From Opitutia bacterium Tous-C4FEB (GTDB lineage: Bacteria; Verrucomicrobiota; Verrucomicrobiia; Opitutales; Opitutaceae), in NCBI GenBank assembly GCA_002304445.1, contig NEVA01000018.1, positions 1 through 64,000 of the forward strand: a DNA stretch of 64,000 nucleotides, given 5' to 3'. A program made the translations under genes and the position numbers. This document shows, piece by piece, positions 34,534 through 42,887 of this stretch. The notes under the pieces were generated by a model. That model ran no database searches. It worked only from the letters and a program-made list of their open reading frames with translations, and was not told where the DNA came from. Every line of letters begins with the position of its first letter. Position 1 is the first letter of the stretch.

Positions 34534-35655
34534 TTAGTCTTCGTCGTCGGCCGATCCCCGGTTTGGCACAAAAGTATGACCCGTGAGCGCGGCCAACTTG
34601 GCCTCGTAATCCGCCTTTTGCAGCGCAGCGATGATCTCCCCGATGTCGCCCGCCATGATCTGGGGCAGGCTATAAAGGGTCAGCCCGATGCGGTGCTCCG
34701 TCACCCGATTCTGCAAAAAGTGATACGTGCGGATACGCTCACTCCGGTCGCCGGAACCGATCTGATTTTTCCGCACAGCCGCATACTTGGCGTGCTCCTC
34801 ATCTTGACGCTTCTGCAAGAGTCGCGAGCGCAGCACGGTCATCGCCTTCGCCTTATTCTTGATCTGCGAGCGTTCGTCCGCGCAGGTCACAATCAAGCCC
34901 GTCGGCTTGTGCAGAATCTGAACCGCTGAGTCCGTCGTATTCACCCCCTGCCCGCCGGGACCGCTTGCGCGCGCGACGGTGATTTCGAGCTCCTGCGGAT
35001 CAACGACGACATCGACCTCTTCCGCTTCCGGCAAAACCGCCACCGTGACCGTCGACGTATGGATTCGCCCGCTCGCCTCGGTGACCGGCACGCGCTTCAC
35101 GCGCTGCACCCCGCTTTCAAATTTCAGCTGTTTGTAAACATCCGTCCCCGAGATGAGAAAAATCGTCTCACGAAATCCGCCGCGCTCGGAGTAACTCGTG
35201 CTCATCGGTTGAATCTTCCAGCCTTGGGTGTCCGCATAGCGCTGATAGACTCGCGCCAACTCCGCGGCGAAGAGCGCGGCCTCTTCCCCTCCCGTCCCGG
35301 CACGGATCTCCATGACCGTATTCCTTGAATCCGTCGGGTCCGGCGGAATCATGGCCAACAACACGGTCTCGCGCAGTGCCGTTGCCCGCCGCTGCAAATC
35401 GGGCAACTCCGACATCGCGAGCTCCCGGAAATCCGCATCCGCCTTCGGGTCGCGGCTCAATTCCAAGGCTTCGATTTTCTCCTGCTCGATCCGCTCATGT
35501 TGCGCGTGGTCCGAGACCAATCTTTGCAACTTCTGCTGCTCCCGCATCACCTCGGCGGCGCGACGGGAGTTTGCATAAAAGGCAGGCTCGGCCATCTGCG
35601 CATCAAGCTCGTCGAGGCGGCGTTTAAACGGAGCGATATCGGGCAAGGAATCCAT
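34534..35655 (-). CDS. prfA: Peptide chain release factor 1
   Basis: A 373-residue release factor for UAA and UAG stop codons. The G-G-Q that triggers peptide release lies in S-G-P-G-G-Q-G-V-N. The codon-recognition tripeptide reads P-V-T (R-V-P-V-T-E), a variant of the P-x-T that marks RF1 rather than the SPF of RF2. Length is slightly above the usual 360. ATG 35655 preferred over a longer frame. It forms an operon with prmC. Confidence 0.96.
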   Translation of the reverse strand: MDSLPDIAPFKRRLDELDAQMAEPAFYANSRRAAEVMREQQKLQRLVSDHAQHERIEQEKIEALELSRDPKADADFRELAMSELPDLQRRATALRETVLLAMIPPDPTDSRNTVMEIRAGTGGEEAALFAAELARVYQRYADTQGWKIQPMSTSYSERGGFRETIFLISGTDVYKQLKFESGVQRVKRVPVTEASGRIHTSTVTVAVLPEAEEVDVVVDPQELEITVARASGPGGQGVNTTDSAVQILHKPTGLIVTCADERSQIKNKAKAMTVLRSRLLQKRQDEEHAKYAAVRKNQIGSGDRSERIRTYHFLQNRVTEHRIGLTLYSLPQIMAGDIGEIIAALQKADYEAKLAALTGHTFVPNRGSADDED

Positions 35656-35772
35656 TGGCCAAAAGTGTGCGAGAGCGTCGGGCGATTTGCGAATTGCGCG
35701 AGCTGCGGAGCGCGGCTTGTCTGCGTCACGGCGCCGCGTCAGGCAGGGTATGCCTAGCGGTGTTGATCTGCA

Positions 35773-36798
35773 ATGGCCACGACGCTCTTCACTCAAAACA
35801 TCATCGCGTGCATCTGGGATTTCGACAAGACCTTAATCCCCGAATACATGCAGTCACCCCTCTTCCGACGCTACGGCATCGACGAGGCGACGTTCTGGGC
35901 CGAGACCAATGCCCTCGTCAGCCACTATCAAAAACGAGGTTACCACCTCGCTCCTGAGATCAGCTATCTCAATCACTTGCTCACCTACGTGCTCGCCGGT
36001 CCGTTGTCCGGTCTGAGCAATCAGACGCTGCGCGCCTGTGGAAAAGACATCGCCTTCTATCCCGGCCTCCCGTCGTTCTTCGACCTCGCCAAAACTTTTG
36101 TTGCCGAGCGCCCCGAATATCAGAAACACGAAATCTCGCTCGAGCACTACATCGTCAGCACCGGAATTGCCGAGATGGTCAGAGGTAGCGCGATCGAGCC
36201 GCACGTGGACGGCATCTGGGCCTGCGAGTTCATTGAAAATCCGCTGCAGCCGGGCTTCCTGCGCCAAAACGAACTTTCCATTGAGGCCGCCGCCGGCATC
36301 GCCCAGATCGGTATGGTCATCGACAATACCACCAAGACGCGCGCGATTTTCGAAATAAACAAGGGCACCAACAAAAACCCGGCCATCGACGTAAACTCGA
36401 AAATGGCCCAAGCCGACCGCCGCATCCCGTTTCAGAACATGATCTACATCGCCGACGGTCCGAGCGATGTCCCCAGCTTCTCCGTCGTTAAGGGCAACGG
36501 CGGAAAATCCTTCGGCGTCTACAATCCCGCCAAGCCCGAGGAATTTGCGCAGAACGATCGGCTGCGCCAGGTCGACCGCATCGACCATTACGGCCCCGCC
36601 GATTACACCGCCGGCAGCAGCACGACCCAATGGTTGCGCATGCACATCCATCAAATCTGCGACCGGATCGTGACCGACCGTGAAGCCGCCGTAGCCGCCA
36701 AAGCCTCGCGCCCTCCACGCCACCTCAATCCGTCGCCCGAAGAAGCAGCCGCCCACCGCGCCGCCAAAGCCCCGAAGCAGTCATCGTTTTTGGAGTAA
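35773..36798 (+). CDS. HAD-superfamily hydrolase-like protein
   Basis: A 341-residue protein with the HAD motif I as W-D-F-D-K-T (Asp16 and Asp18). A late I-A-D-G-P-S-D corresponds to the Mg-binding motif IV, and a lysine-containing stretch between them is plausible for motif III. A large cap of about 130 residues separates motifs I and II, and the C-terminus has a long Ala/Pro-rich tail. It probably is a phosphatase; substrate unknown. ATG at 35773. It is divergent from prfA with 117 bases between. Confidence 0.78.
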   Translation: MATTLFTQNIIACIWDFDKTLIPEYMQSPLFRRYGIDEATFWAETNALVSHYQKRGYHLAPEISYLNHLLTYVLAGPLSGLSNQTLRACGKDIAFYPGLPSFFDLAKTFVAERPEYQKHEISLEHYIVSTGIAEMVRGSAIEPHVDGIWACEFIENPLQPGFLRQNELSIEAAAGIAQIGMVIDNTTKTRAIFEINKGTNKNPAIDVNSKMAQADRRIPFQNMIYIADGPSDVPSFSVVKGNGGKSFGVYNPAKPEEFAQNDRLRQVDRIDHYGPADYTAGSSTTQWLRMHIHQICDRIVTDREAAVAAKASRPPRHLNPSPEEAAAHRAAKAPKQSSFLE

Positions 36799-37568
36799 GT
36801 ATTGGGGCGAATCCAAGGCCCGCCATTCGGCGCTTCCTGCCCGAGATTCACGACACACGCGGGCGACAAATGAGCGGTGTGTTTGCCGGCTCGTTTAACG
36901 CCCAAGTTCTATCCGGCCAACTCGACGGACTGGTTGCGGGAGTATCGACCGAAATGATCCGAAGCGGCGGCAACGTGGTCGTCCGTTGCGGGTTGATCGG
37001 TTTGTTGCTCACTGGAACGGCAAACGTGAAGCCCGCATTTTCCGTACCGGTCACGGCTACCCGAGACGCGGCTTTGGTGATCGCCTGCCTCCAAACGGCA
37101 ACCTTTTGCTCGCTGCGATCGTGCCCCCGCACTGGTGACTTCCTGCGCGGCTACGACGCTTGGGCCGAGTTCGTCGCTGCGCTGCTTTATACCGCCGCCT
37201 AAGTGGCAGAGGCCAAGGAGCTAGCGGCGGCGTCACCGGCCGTGGCTCGCTACGCGCGCCGCCCCCTTTTTTTTCCTCCAACATTTTTTGCCACAACTCC
37301 GGCGGTGGGTAGGTGCCCAACCTCCCGTTTACCACCCCGCGACCGCGCTGCGGAGCTCGGAAAATCGCCCGCCGCTGCGCTCTTCAGTCCAGTGTTCACC
37401 GCTCAAAAAAGCTTCGAAGCCTCCGCCTGCATCGAGAGTCACGTCTCACCGAAACACCGCAACGGCGCCAGCGGCACCCGCCGGAAGAAACAGCTCCGCT
37501 TTCAGCATGTTCGCCGCCAGCGCTGGAGCGGCCCCATCCCACAACCAATTGGTTTTTCCAGAATCTCT
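36799..37568. other. Unexplained 0.77 kb stretch with no convincing gene
   Basis: No strand or frame shows clear protein character or a recognisable family. The longest plus-strand frame (36870-37202, 110 codons, ATG) has more A/T-ending codons than its neighbours, and two minus-strand frames overlap it. I do not call a gene. Composition is similar to the flanks, with a run of T near 37268. It may be decayed sequence. Confidence 0.4.
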
Positions 37569-38045
37569 CTACCGCGAGGCGAGCCGCAACCGGTCGATGA
37601 GTTCGCCGGCGATGTTTCCGACCCGCACCGCGTAATCATGGCTTCGCCGCGGCGCCCGCCCCCGCACCGTTGCGCTCAAGCCCGCGTTCCACGCCAGCGC
37701 GACATTGTAAATGGAGGGCTCTAGGCCGTTTCGCACCAACCGCGCACACAGCCAATCATGGTGCAACGCCGCCACGTAATCCGACCACCGGCGATCCAAG
37801 GCATCCGAAAAGGGCCGCCGCGTGTGCTGGGCCCAAGTCGCCGCCCGGAACTGATACGCCCCCAGCTCGCCCGCCGGTCCCGGCCGCGTGAGGTTGCGCG
37901 GATTCTCAATCTGATGGATCGCCTCCAGCGTCACCTGTCGTGACATCGCGCGACCCGCGGGGGTCAGCAAAACCAACACGAGCATCACACTGCTCACGGA
38001 TAAGAGACTCCGGACAAACTTTGCAGGTAGGGTAAGGGTGGTCAT
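37569..38045 (-). CDS. Exported lysozyme/transglycosylase-like protein
   Basis: A 158-residue protein with a signal peptide (about residues 1-35). A short domain follows in which the helix E-A-I-H-Q-I-E-N-P with a glutamate, then G-E-L-G-A-Y-Q-F-R, resembles the catalytic-glutamate start of lytic transglycosylase-like domains. The end is helical and Arg-rich. A murein-acting role in the periplasm is likely but not certain. ATG 38045 gives the signal peptide. Confidence 0.6.
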   Translation of the reverse strand: MTTLTLPAKFVRSLLSVSSVMLVLVLLTPAGRAMSRQVTLEAIHQIENPRNLTRPGPAGELGAYQFRAATWAQHTRRPFSDALDRRWSDYVAALHHDWLCARLVRNGLEPSIYNVALAWNAGLSATVRGRAPRRSHDYAVRVGNIAGELIDRLRLASR

Positions 38046-38154
38046 GCCAATTTCGACCGAAACCCCCGATCTCAAGTTCGCGGCAAATCTGCGTAAATCA
38101 CCGTGCCGACGCGGAACTCATCGCCCGTGCATTTTGCAGGCCGCCCTCGTCGCC

Positions 38155-38556
38155 CTATTTCGAAGGTAACTGCTCGATCAAACGGGTCACCAGCGCCGTC
38201 CAGCCCGTCTGGTGGTCCGCGCCCAAGCCTTGTCCCGTGTCCCCGTGGAAATACTCATGGAACCACATCAGCTCTTGCCAGTGCGGGTCGTTTACAAACC
38301 GCGCCTCCATGCCCAACGCCGGCCTTCGTCCACCGCCGTTCGGCAAAAACAAGGTCGTAAGCCGCCACGACAGTTCCTCCGAGATCTGGGCCGGATTCAA
38401 CCGTCGCCCGCTCCCCGTCGGGAACCCCATCGTGAACGCGTCGCCGTAAAAATAGTGATACCGCTCCAGCGCCTCAATCAGCAGGTAATTGAGCCGCATC
38501 CCGACCGGCCGCGGCTCAGTCGCAACTCTTGCCTTCCTCCCTCGTCCTGCCTTCAC
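38155..38556 (-). pseudogene. C-terminal fragment of a GH63-like glycoside hydrolase
   Basis: The minus strand encodes about 110 residues that match the end of long GH63/MGH1-like glucosidases: N-Y-L-L-I-E-A-L-E-R-Y-H-Y, P-T-G-S-G-R, D-P-H-W, then H-E-Y-F-H-G-D-T-G and H-Q-T-G-W-T-A-L-V. The full enzymes are some 800-900 residues, and the rest of the gene is missing: just upstream lies the oppositely oriented NIPSNAP gene (start 38566). The first codons of the open frame (about 38530-38556) do not belong to the family. It is a truncated relic. Confidence 0.75.
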
Positions 38557-38565
38557 CTGTCCTTC

Positions 38566-39411
38566 ATGAATCCCACCCGCCGCACATTTCTAAAAACCTC
38601 CCTCGCCGCTTCTGCCACCGCCGCGCTTTCCCTCCGCGCCGCCGACCGCACCGGCTCGCCGGGCGCACCCCGTGAATTCTACGAGCTTCGGGCCTACCGG
38701 CTGAAGCCCGGCGCTGCCACCGCCCCACTCGACCACTATCTCGAAGCCGCCCTCATCCCCGCCTTGGGCAAGCGCGGCCTTGGCCCCGTCGGCGCGTTCA
38801 CCGAACTGGAAGTGGACAAAAAGGCAGGCACCTCAAAACCCAAAGTCGGCACCGCCGAGGCGCCCGCCGTGCTCTGGTTATTGATCACCCATCCGAACCT
38901 CGACTCGTTCATCGGCGTTGCGGCCGATCTCAACACCGATGCCGGGGTGCAAGCTGCCGGGCGCGATTACCTGCTCACCCCCAAGGCCAGCCCCGCCTAC
39001 ACCCGCGTGGACTCCTGGCTCCTCCGGGCCTTCGCCGGCATGCCCAAATTGGCCGTCCCCGCTTTCTCCAAAACGAAAGTGGCGACCCGTGTCTTCGAGA
39101 TGCGCGACTACGAGAGCCACAGCGAGGAGCGGGCGTTGAACAAGATGGCGATGTTCGATGACGGCGAGATCGAGGTCATGCGCGATCTCGGCATGGCCCC
39201 GCTCTTCTTCGGCCAAGCCGTCGCCGGCCCCAACCTGCCGCACCTCCGCTACATCACGTGCGCCCCCGATCTCACGTCCCACTTGGCCAACTGGAAAAAA
39301 TTCGGTCCCGATCCCCGTTGGGTAAAAATGAAGGACGAGCCGCGCTACAAGGACAACACGTCCAAGAACACGGCGCGTTTCCTTGTTCCGACGCCTTACT
39401 CGCAACTCTGA
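38566..39411 (+). CDS. NIPSNAP-family exported protein (Tat signal)
   Basis: A 281-residue protein with a twin-arginine signal (T-R-R-T-F-L-K, then an Ala-rich stretch ending near residue 26). Two ferredoxin-like NIPSNAP repeats follow: F-Y-E-L-R-A-Y-R near residue 38, and F-E-M-R-D-Y-E-S-H in the second half. Function of the family is poorly known; exported copies are common in Planctomycetes and Verrucomicrobia. ATG at 38566. It lies between gene remnants on both sides. Confidence 0.85.
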   Translation: MNPTRRTFLKTSLAASATAALSLRAADRTGSPGAPREFYELRAYRLKPGAATAPLDHYLEAALIPALGKRGLGPVGAFTELEVDKKAGTSKPKVGTAEAPAVLWLLITHPNLDSFIGVAADLNTDAGVQAAGRDYLLTPKASPAYTRVDSWLLRAFAGMPKLAVPAFSKTKVATRVFEMRDYESHSEERALNKMAMFDDGEIEVMRDLGMAPLFFGQAVAGPNLPHLRYITCAPDLTSHLANWKKFGPDPRWVKMKDEPRYKDNTSKNTARFLVPTPYSQL

Positions 39412-39547
39412 GCCCCCGGTCCGCGCTCGCCCGACGCGGTCGGTGCGAGCGCAATCAGAACAGCCGCTAGATTTCGTCCAGCCCGGCACCGGTCGCCAGG
39501 ACATAGAGCCGTCGGCCGTCCGACCACCCCGCCGCCGCAGCCGAGGC

Positions 39548-39940
39548 CTAGGCCACCAGCGTCGGGGTCTTGCCATGTTTCCGCTCCGACTTCGCGTCGA
39601 TGGGCCGCGCATAAAAATGGAACGAGTGTCCGCCACCCTTGAAGCACACCTCCGCCACCTCGCGTCCGCCGAGACGGACCGGGCGGCAAACCTGAGTCGT
39701 TATTTGCGCGAAGGTTAGGCCGGAACTCGGTGCCTGTTTCCCGCCCGGCGCACGCAGCCACGCTTTCAATTCGCCCTGCGCTGCGGAATACCCCGAGGGT
39801 TCACCCTCGCTCGTACCCGCGATTACGAGACCAGCCAAACATCTTCCCGCTCCGTCCGCGCTGCATCCTCCCGCGAAAAACATTACGGCAACGGCCAGCC
39901 ACAGCGCATCTACCGCCGCCGCTAGCCAGACCGACTGCCG
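39548..39940 (-). pseudogene. Anti-sigma-factor-like remnant (membrane segment and CHRD-like tail)
   Basis: On the minus strand the frame carries a hydrophobic segment (V-W-L-A-A-A-V-D-A-L-W-L-A-V-A-V near 39915-39860). About 60 residues later comes V-A-E-V-C-F-K-G-G-G-H-S-F-H-F-Y, which resembles the C-terminus of transmembrane anti-sigma factors found beside ECF sigma genes. The cytoplasmic sigma-binding N-terminus is missing and the frame is closed upstream by a TAG. It lies immediately downstream of an ECF sigma fragment. Confidence 0.5.
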
Positions 39941-39957
39941 CCACTATCGCCGCGGTA

Positions 39958-40041
39958 TTGCACCAGATCACCCGCGTCGGCCGGCTTAGGCGCCAAGCTC
40001 AGGGCCAAGCGGTAGAGCGACGTAGCGTGCGCCACGACCGA
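39958..40041 (-). pseudogene. ECF sigma factor region 2 remnant
   Basis: Twenty-eight codons on the minus strand read A-T-S-L-Y-R-L-A-L-S-L, then P-A-D-A-G-D-L-V-Q. This is the start of sigma-70 region 2 in ECF factors (L-Y-R-L-A-L-R-L-T-G-x-P-A-D-A-E-D-L-V-Q). A TAA precedes it and the rest of region 2 and all of region 4 are gone; the frame then runs into unrelated sequence. Order and strand (sigma, then anti-sigma) are what a living ECF cassette would have. Confidence 0.55.
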
Positions 40042-40130
40042 TTAGGCAGAGCACGCGTTACTCATGGGTGGGTGGAGTTCGGAGTTGCCAGTATCGGAGT
40101 TTATTCCCGGAACTCACCGTTTCCCGTAAC

Positions 40131-42722
40131 ATGCTTCGCCTCATTCTCCCGCCCAACCTCGCCGCCGCCGTCCTTCGCGACGCCATTCCGGTAAAGGTTG
40201 AGCTCGATCCGACCGCCAACCCCGCTCCCGGCCTGTTCCCCGTTCTAGCCCATCTGCAACGGCTCTGCGGCACCGCCACGCACCCCGTATTTATCCAGCT
40301 CACCCGCGCCCAGCTCCGCGATCTCGCCGCCGCCGCCGCGCTCGAACCTATCTTCGTCCACAACGGCCAGGCCGGCGTCTGGCGCCACGCCGCCCTCCTC
40401 GGCACTCCCCCGCCTCCGGCCGCTTTACCTTCAACCGCAAGATCTCTGCGTCCAATCGCTGAGCAAAAAACGAACATCAAAAATCCGTCTGCCCCCCAAG
40501 CCCTGCTTGTCGATGGCTCCGAAAATTTCCTCGCCCTCACGCTGCCCTCGCCCGAGCACCCGCTCTACGCCCGCGCCGTCGAACTCGTGAAAACGTCCGG
40601 CTTCGTCCTCGATCCGTCTACGCGCAAATGGTGGCTCCGCGACCGCCACAAGACCCTCAATTTCCTCGCCGCCCACGGCGAGCGTCTCCGGAAAACCTTT
40701 GACGCCGACTTCACCGCCAACTTCGAGACGCACACCGCTCGCTTGCGTACCGCCGAAATCATCGCCGACGCCACCGAAACCACCGGCGGTTTCAACCTCA
40801 CGGTCGGCCTGAAAGCCGGCCCCGCCGACGACGCCACTCTCCGCGAAGCCATCGCCACCAACCGCCGCTACCTCGAAGCCGGCGGTCAGGTTTACCTCAT
40901 CGCACCCGAAAAGCTCGAGCAACTCGCCACCGCCCAACGTGCCCTCGCCGGCGATCCCTCCGCCTCCGTCGCCCCCCGCCGCGCCCAACGCGTCAACGCC
41001 GCCCGCGTCGCCGAGGCCGAGACGATCCTCGAGGAACTCGCGCCCGGCTTTCAACCGCCCGAAACGTGGAAGACCCGCAGCTCCGCCCTGCGCAACCTTT
41101 CCACCCTCGCGCCTGCGCCGGTTGAAACCGCGCTCAACGACCAACTCCGCCCCTACCAACGCCTCGGCGTCGCCTGGCTCTGGCACCTCCACCGCTCCGA
41201 ACTCGGCGGCATCCTCGCCGACGAAATGGGCCTCGGCAAAACCCTCCAAGCCCTCGCCCTGCTCACGGCCCTGCAAACCCGGTTGAACGTTGCGGGTGCA
41301 GCGTTGGGCGAACCCAGCCGCCCCCAGTTCCAACTCCGCCGCTCCCCGACGCCCAACTCTCAACCCTCAACGCTCAACGCCCGATCAGCCTCGCTGGTCG
41401 TCGCCCCCGCTAGTCTCCTCGAAAACTGGCGCCGCGAAACGCTCCGCTTCGCCCCCGCGCTGCGCGTCTTCATCCACCACGGCGACCACCGCCTCGCCAC
41501 CGCCGCCGACTTCGCCGCCGCCGATCTCATTATCACCAGCTACGGCACTCTCACCCGCGACCAAGATCTCTTCGCCGGCGTCGACTTCACCGTCGTCATC
41601 GCCGACGAGGCCCAGCACATCAAAAACCGCCGCTCCCAAAACGCCGCCGCCCTCCGGGCCCTTCGCGCCCGCAGCCGCTTCCTCCTCACCGGCACGCCGC
41701 TGGAAAACTCCCTCGACGACCTCCGCTCCCTCTTCGAATTCCTCCTCCCCGGCTATCTGCAAAAAGTCCCCGCCGGCCTCCGCGGCGACGAACGTGGTTG
41801 GTTTGACCAACGCCTCCGCGCCCAGACCGCGCCCTACATTCTCCGCCGCACCAAACTCGCCGTTGCCCCCGAGCTTCCCGAAAAAATCGAACAGATCATC
41901 TGGTGCGACCTCACCCCCGCGCAGGCGAAACTCTACCGCGACACCCAGGAAAACTCCGAACGCCAGTTGCTCGACCTCGCCGCCGCCGGAGCCAGCGAGA
42001 ACCGCCTCCAATTCGCCGCCCTCACCCAATTGCTCCGCCTCCGCCAAATCTGCTGCGACCCCCGACTGATCAACAAACCCGCCGCCAACTCCGAGGTGGA
42101 GCGCGACCTCACGTCGCGTCGTCCGGACTCCGCTCCGACCGGAAAATCCCCAGCCGACTTCGCCGACTCCGCGAAACTAAACGCCTTCACCGAACTCCTC
42201 GCCGAAGCCATCGACGACGGCCACCGCCTCCTCGTGTTTTCTCAGTTCACCTCCCTCCTCGCCCTCCTCCGCGAAGAACTTGACGCCCAGTCGATCAACT
42301 ACTGCTACCTCGACGGTTCAATGACTCCTGCCGCCCGCCAAGCTCAGGTCGACCGCTTTCAAGGTACGACTTCCCCGAAGTCCGGCTCGCGACTCTCAGC
42401 TCTCAATTCTCAGCCTCCCCCGATTTTCCTGCTCTCCCTTAAAGCCGGCGGCACCGGCCTCAACCTCACCGGCGCCGACACCGTGATCCACTTCGACCCG
42501 TGGTGGAATCCCGCCGCCGAAGCGCAAGCCACCGACCGCGCCCATCGCATTGGCCAAACCCGCACCGTGACGAGCTACAAACTCATCTGCGCCGGCACGG
42601 TGGAAGAGAAAGTCTTGGCGCTCCAAGCCGAGAAACGCGCCCTCCTCGCCGACGTCTTCGAAGCCAGCGACGCCGCCGCCGCCAAACTCTCCCTTGCCGA
42701 CCTCCGCGATCTTCTCCGCTAA
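40131..42722 (+). CDS. SNF2/SWI2-type helicase-like ATPase with repeat-derived insertions
   Basis: An 863-residue protein. An unassigned N-terminal region (about 1-330) is followed by the SNF2 core: D-E-M-G-L-G-K-T (motif I, near 364), V-V-A-P-A-S-L-L (Ia), I-A-D-E-A-Q-H (motif II, near 490), L-L-T-G-T-P-L-E-N, then S-L-K-A-G-G-T-G-L-N-L-T and A-H-R-I-G-Q-T (V and VI). It is a double-stranded DNA translocase that remodels protein-DNA complexes, like HepA/RapA relatives; a role in a defence system is not supported by neighbours. Between motifs I and Ia, and before motif V, there are extra segments (R-R-S-P-T-P-N-S-Q-P-S-T-L-N and R-L-S-A-L-N-S-Q-P) made by short CTCAAC-type repeats in frame. 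ATG at 40131. Confidence 0.88.
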   Translation: MLRLILPPNLAAAVLRDAIPVKVELDPTANPAPGLFPVLAHLQRLCGTATHPVFIQLTRAQLRDLAAAAALEPIFVHNGQAGVWRHAALLGTPPPPAALPSTARSLRPIAEQKTNIKNPSAPQALLVDGSENFLALTLPSPEHPLYARAVELVKTSGFVLDPSTRKWWLRDRHKTLNFLAAHGERLRKTFDADFTANFETHTARLRTAEIIADATETTGGFNLTVGLKAGPADDATLREAIATNRRYLEAGGQVYLIAPEKLEQLATAQRALAGDPSASVAPRRAQRVNAARVAEAETILEELAPGFQPPETWKTRSSALRNLSTLAPAPVETALNDQLRPYQRLGVAWLWHLHRSELGGILADEMGLGKTLQALALLTALQTRLNVAGAALGEPSRPQFQLRRSPTPNSQPSTLNARSASLVVAPASLLENWRRETLRFAPALRVFIHHGDHRLATAADFAAADLIITSYGTLTRDQDLFAGVDFTVVIADEAQHIKNRRSQNAAALRALRARSRFLLTGTPLENSLDDLRSLFEFLLPGYLQKVPAGLRGDERGWFDQRLRAQTAPYILRRTKLAVAPELPEKIEQIIWCDLTPAQAKLYRDTQENSERQLLDLAAAGASENRLQFAALTQLLRLRQICCDPRLINKPAANSEVERDLTSRRPDSAPTGKSPADFADSAKLNAFTELLAEAIDDGHRLLVFSQFTSLLALLREELDAQSINYCYLDGSMTPAARQAQVDRFQGTTSPKSGSRLSALNSQPPPIFLLSLKAGGTGLNLTGADTVIHFDPWWNPAAEAQATDRAHRIGQTRTVTSYKLICAGTVEEKVLALQAEKRALLADVFEASDAAAAKLSLADLRDLLR
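41281..41381. repeat. Palindromic repeat inserted in the SNF2 helicase gene
   Basis: A left arm at 41282-41310 (starts GTTGAACGTTG, ends GTTGGGCG) and a right arm at 41350-41378 (starts CGCCCAAC) are reverse complements at 24 of 29 positions, with about 40 bases between. The right arm is built of CTCAAC-like units. The element adds about 35 codons without breaking the frame, between helicase motifs I and Ia. Confidence 0.65.
42389..42414. repeat. Second CTCAG/CTCAA-type repeat inside the SNF2 helicase gene
   Basis: A run of degenerate CTCTCAGCTCTCAATTCTCAG-like units lies between helicase residues for V-D-R-F-Q and the conserved I-F-L-L-S-L-K. It is related in sequence to the right arm of the element at 41350. 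It adds about a dozen residues to a position that is normally short. Confidence 0.5.
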
Positions 42723-42887
42723 CCGACTTCCAGTCACTCGCTGCTTTCTACCTCCAAAAAAGCCGAGCAGAGATAATGCGCGCCGGGGCAATTCCGGCAG
42801 GGCGCTAGGCGCAGGCCTGAGTTAAAAAACTGATCGGCGCGAAGCTCGGTGGGCGCGCAGCGCTCATGGCGTTGCGCAGCTTACCGG

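Noticed and set aside
36870-37202. 110-codon plus-strand frame with ATG
   Set aside because: Codon use differs from neighbours, two opposite-strand frames compete, and no family is recognisable.
40131-42722. SNF2 helicase as part of an anti-phage defence island
   Set aside because: Neighbours are gene remnants and threonine synthase; no nuclease, methylase or other defence gene lies near.
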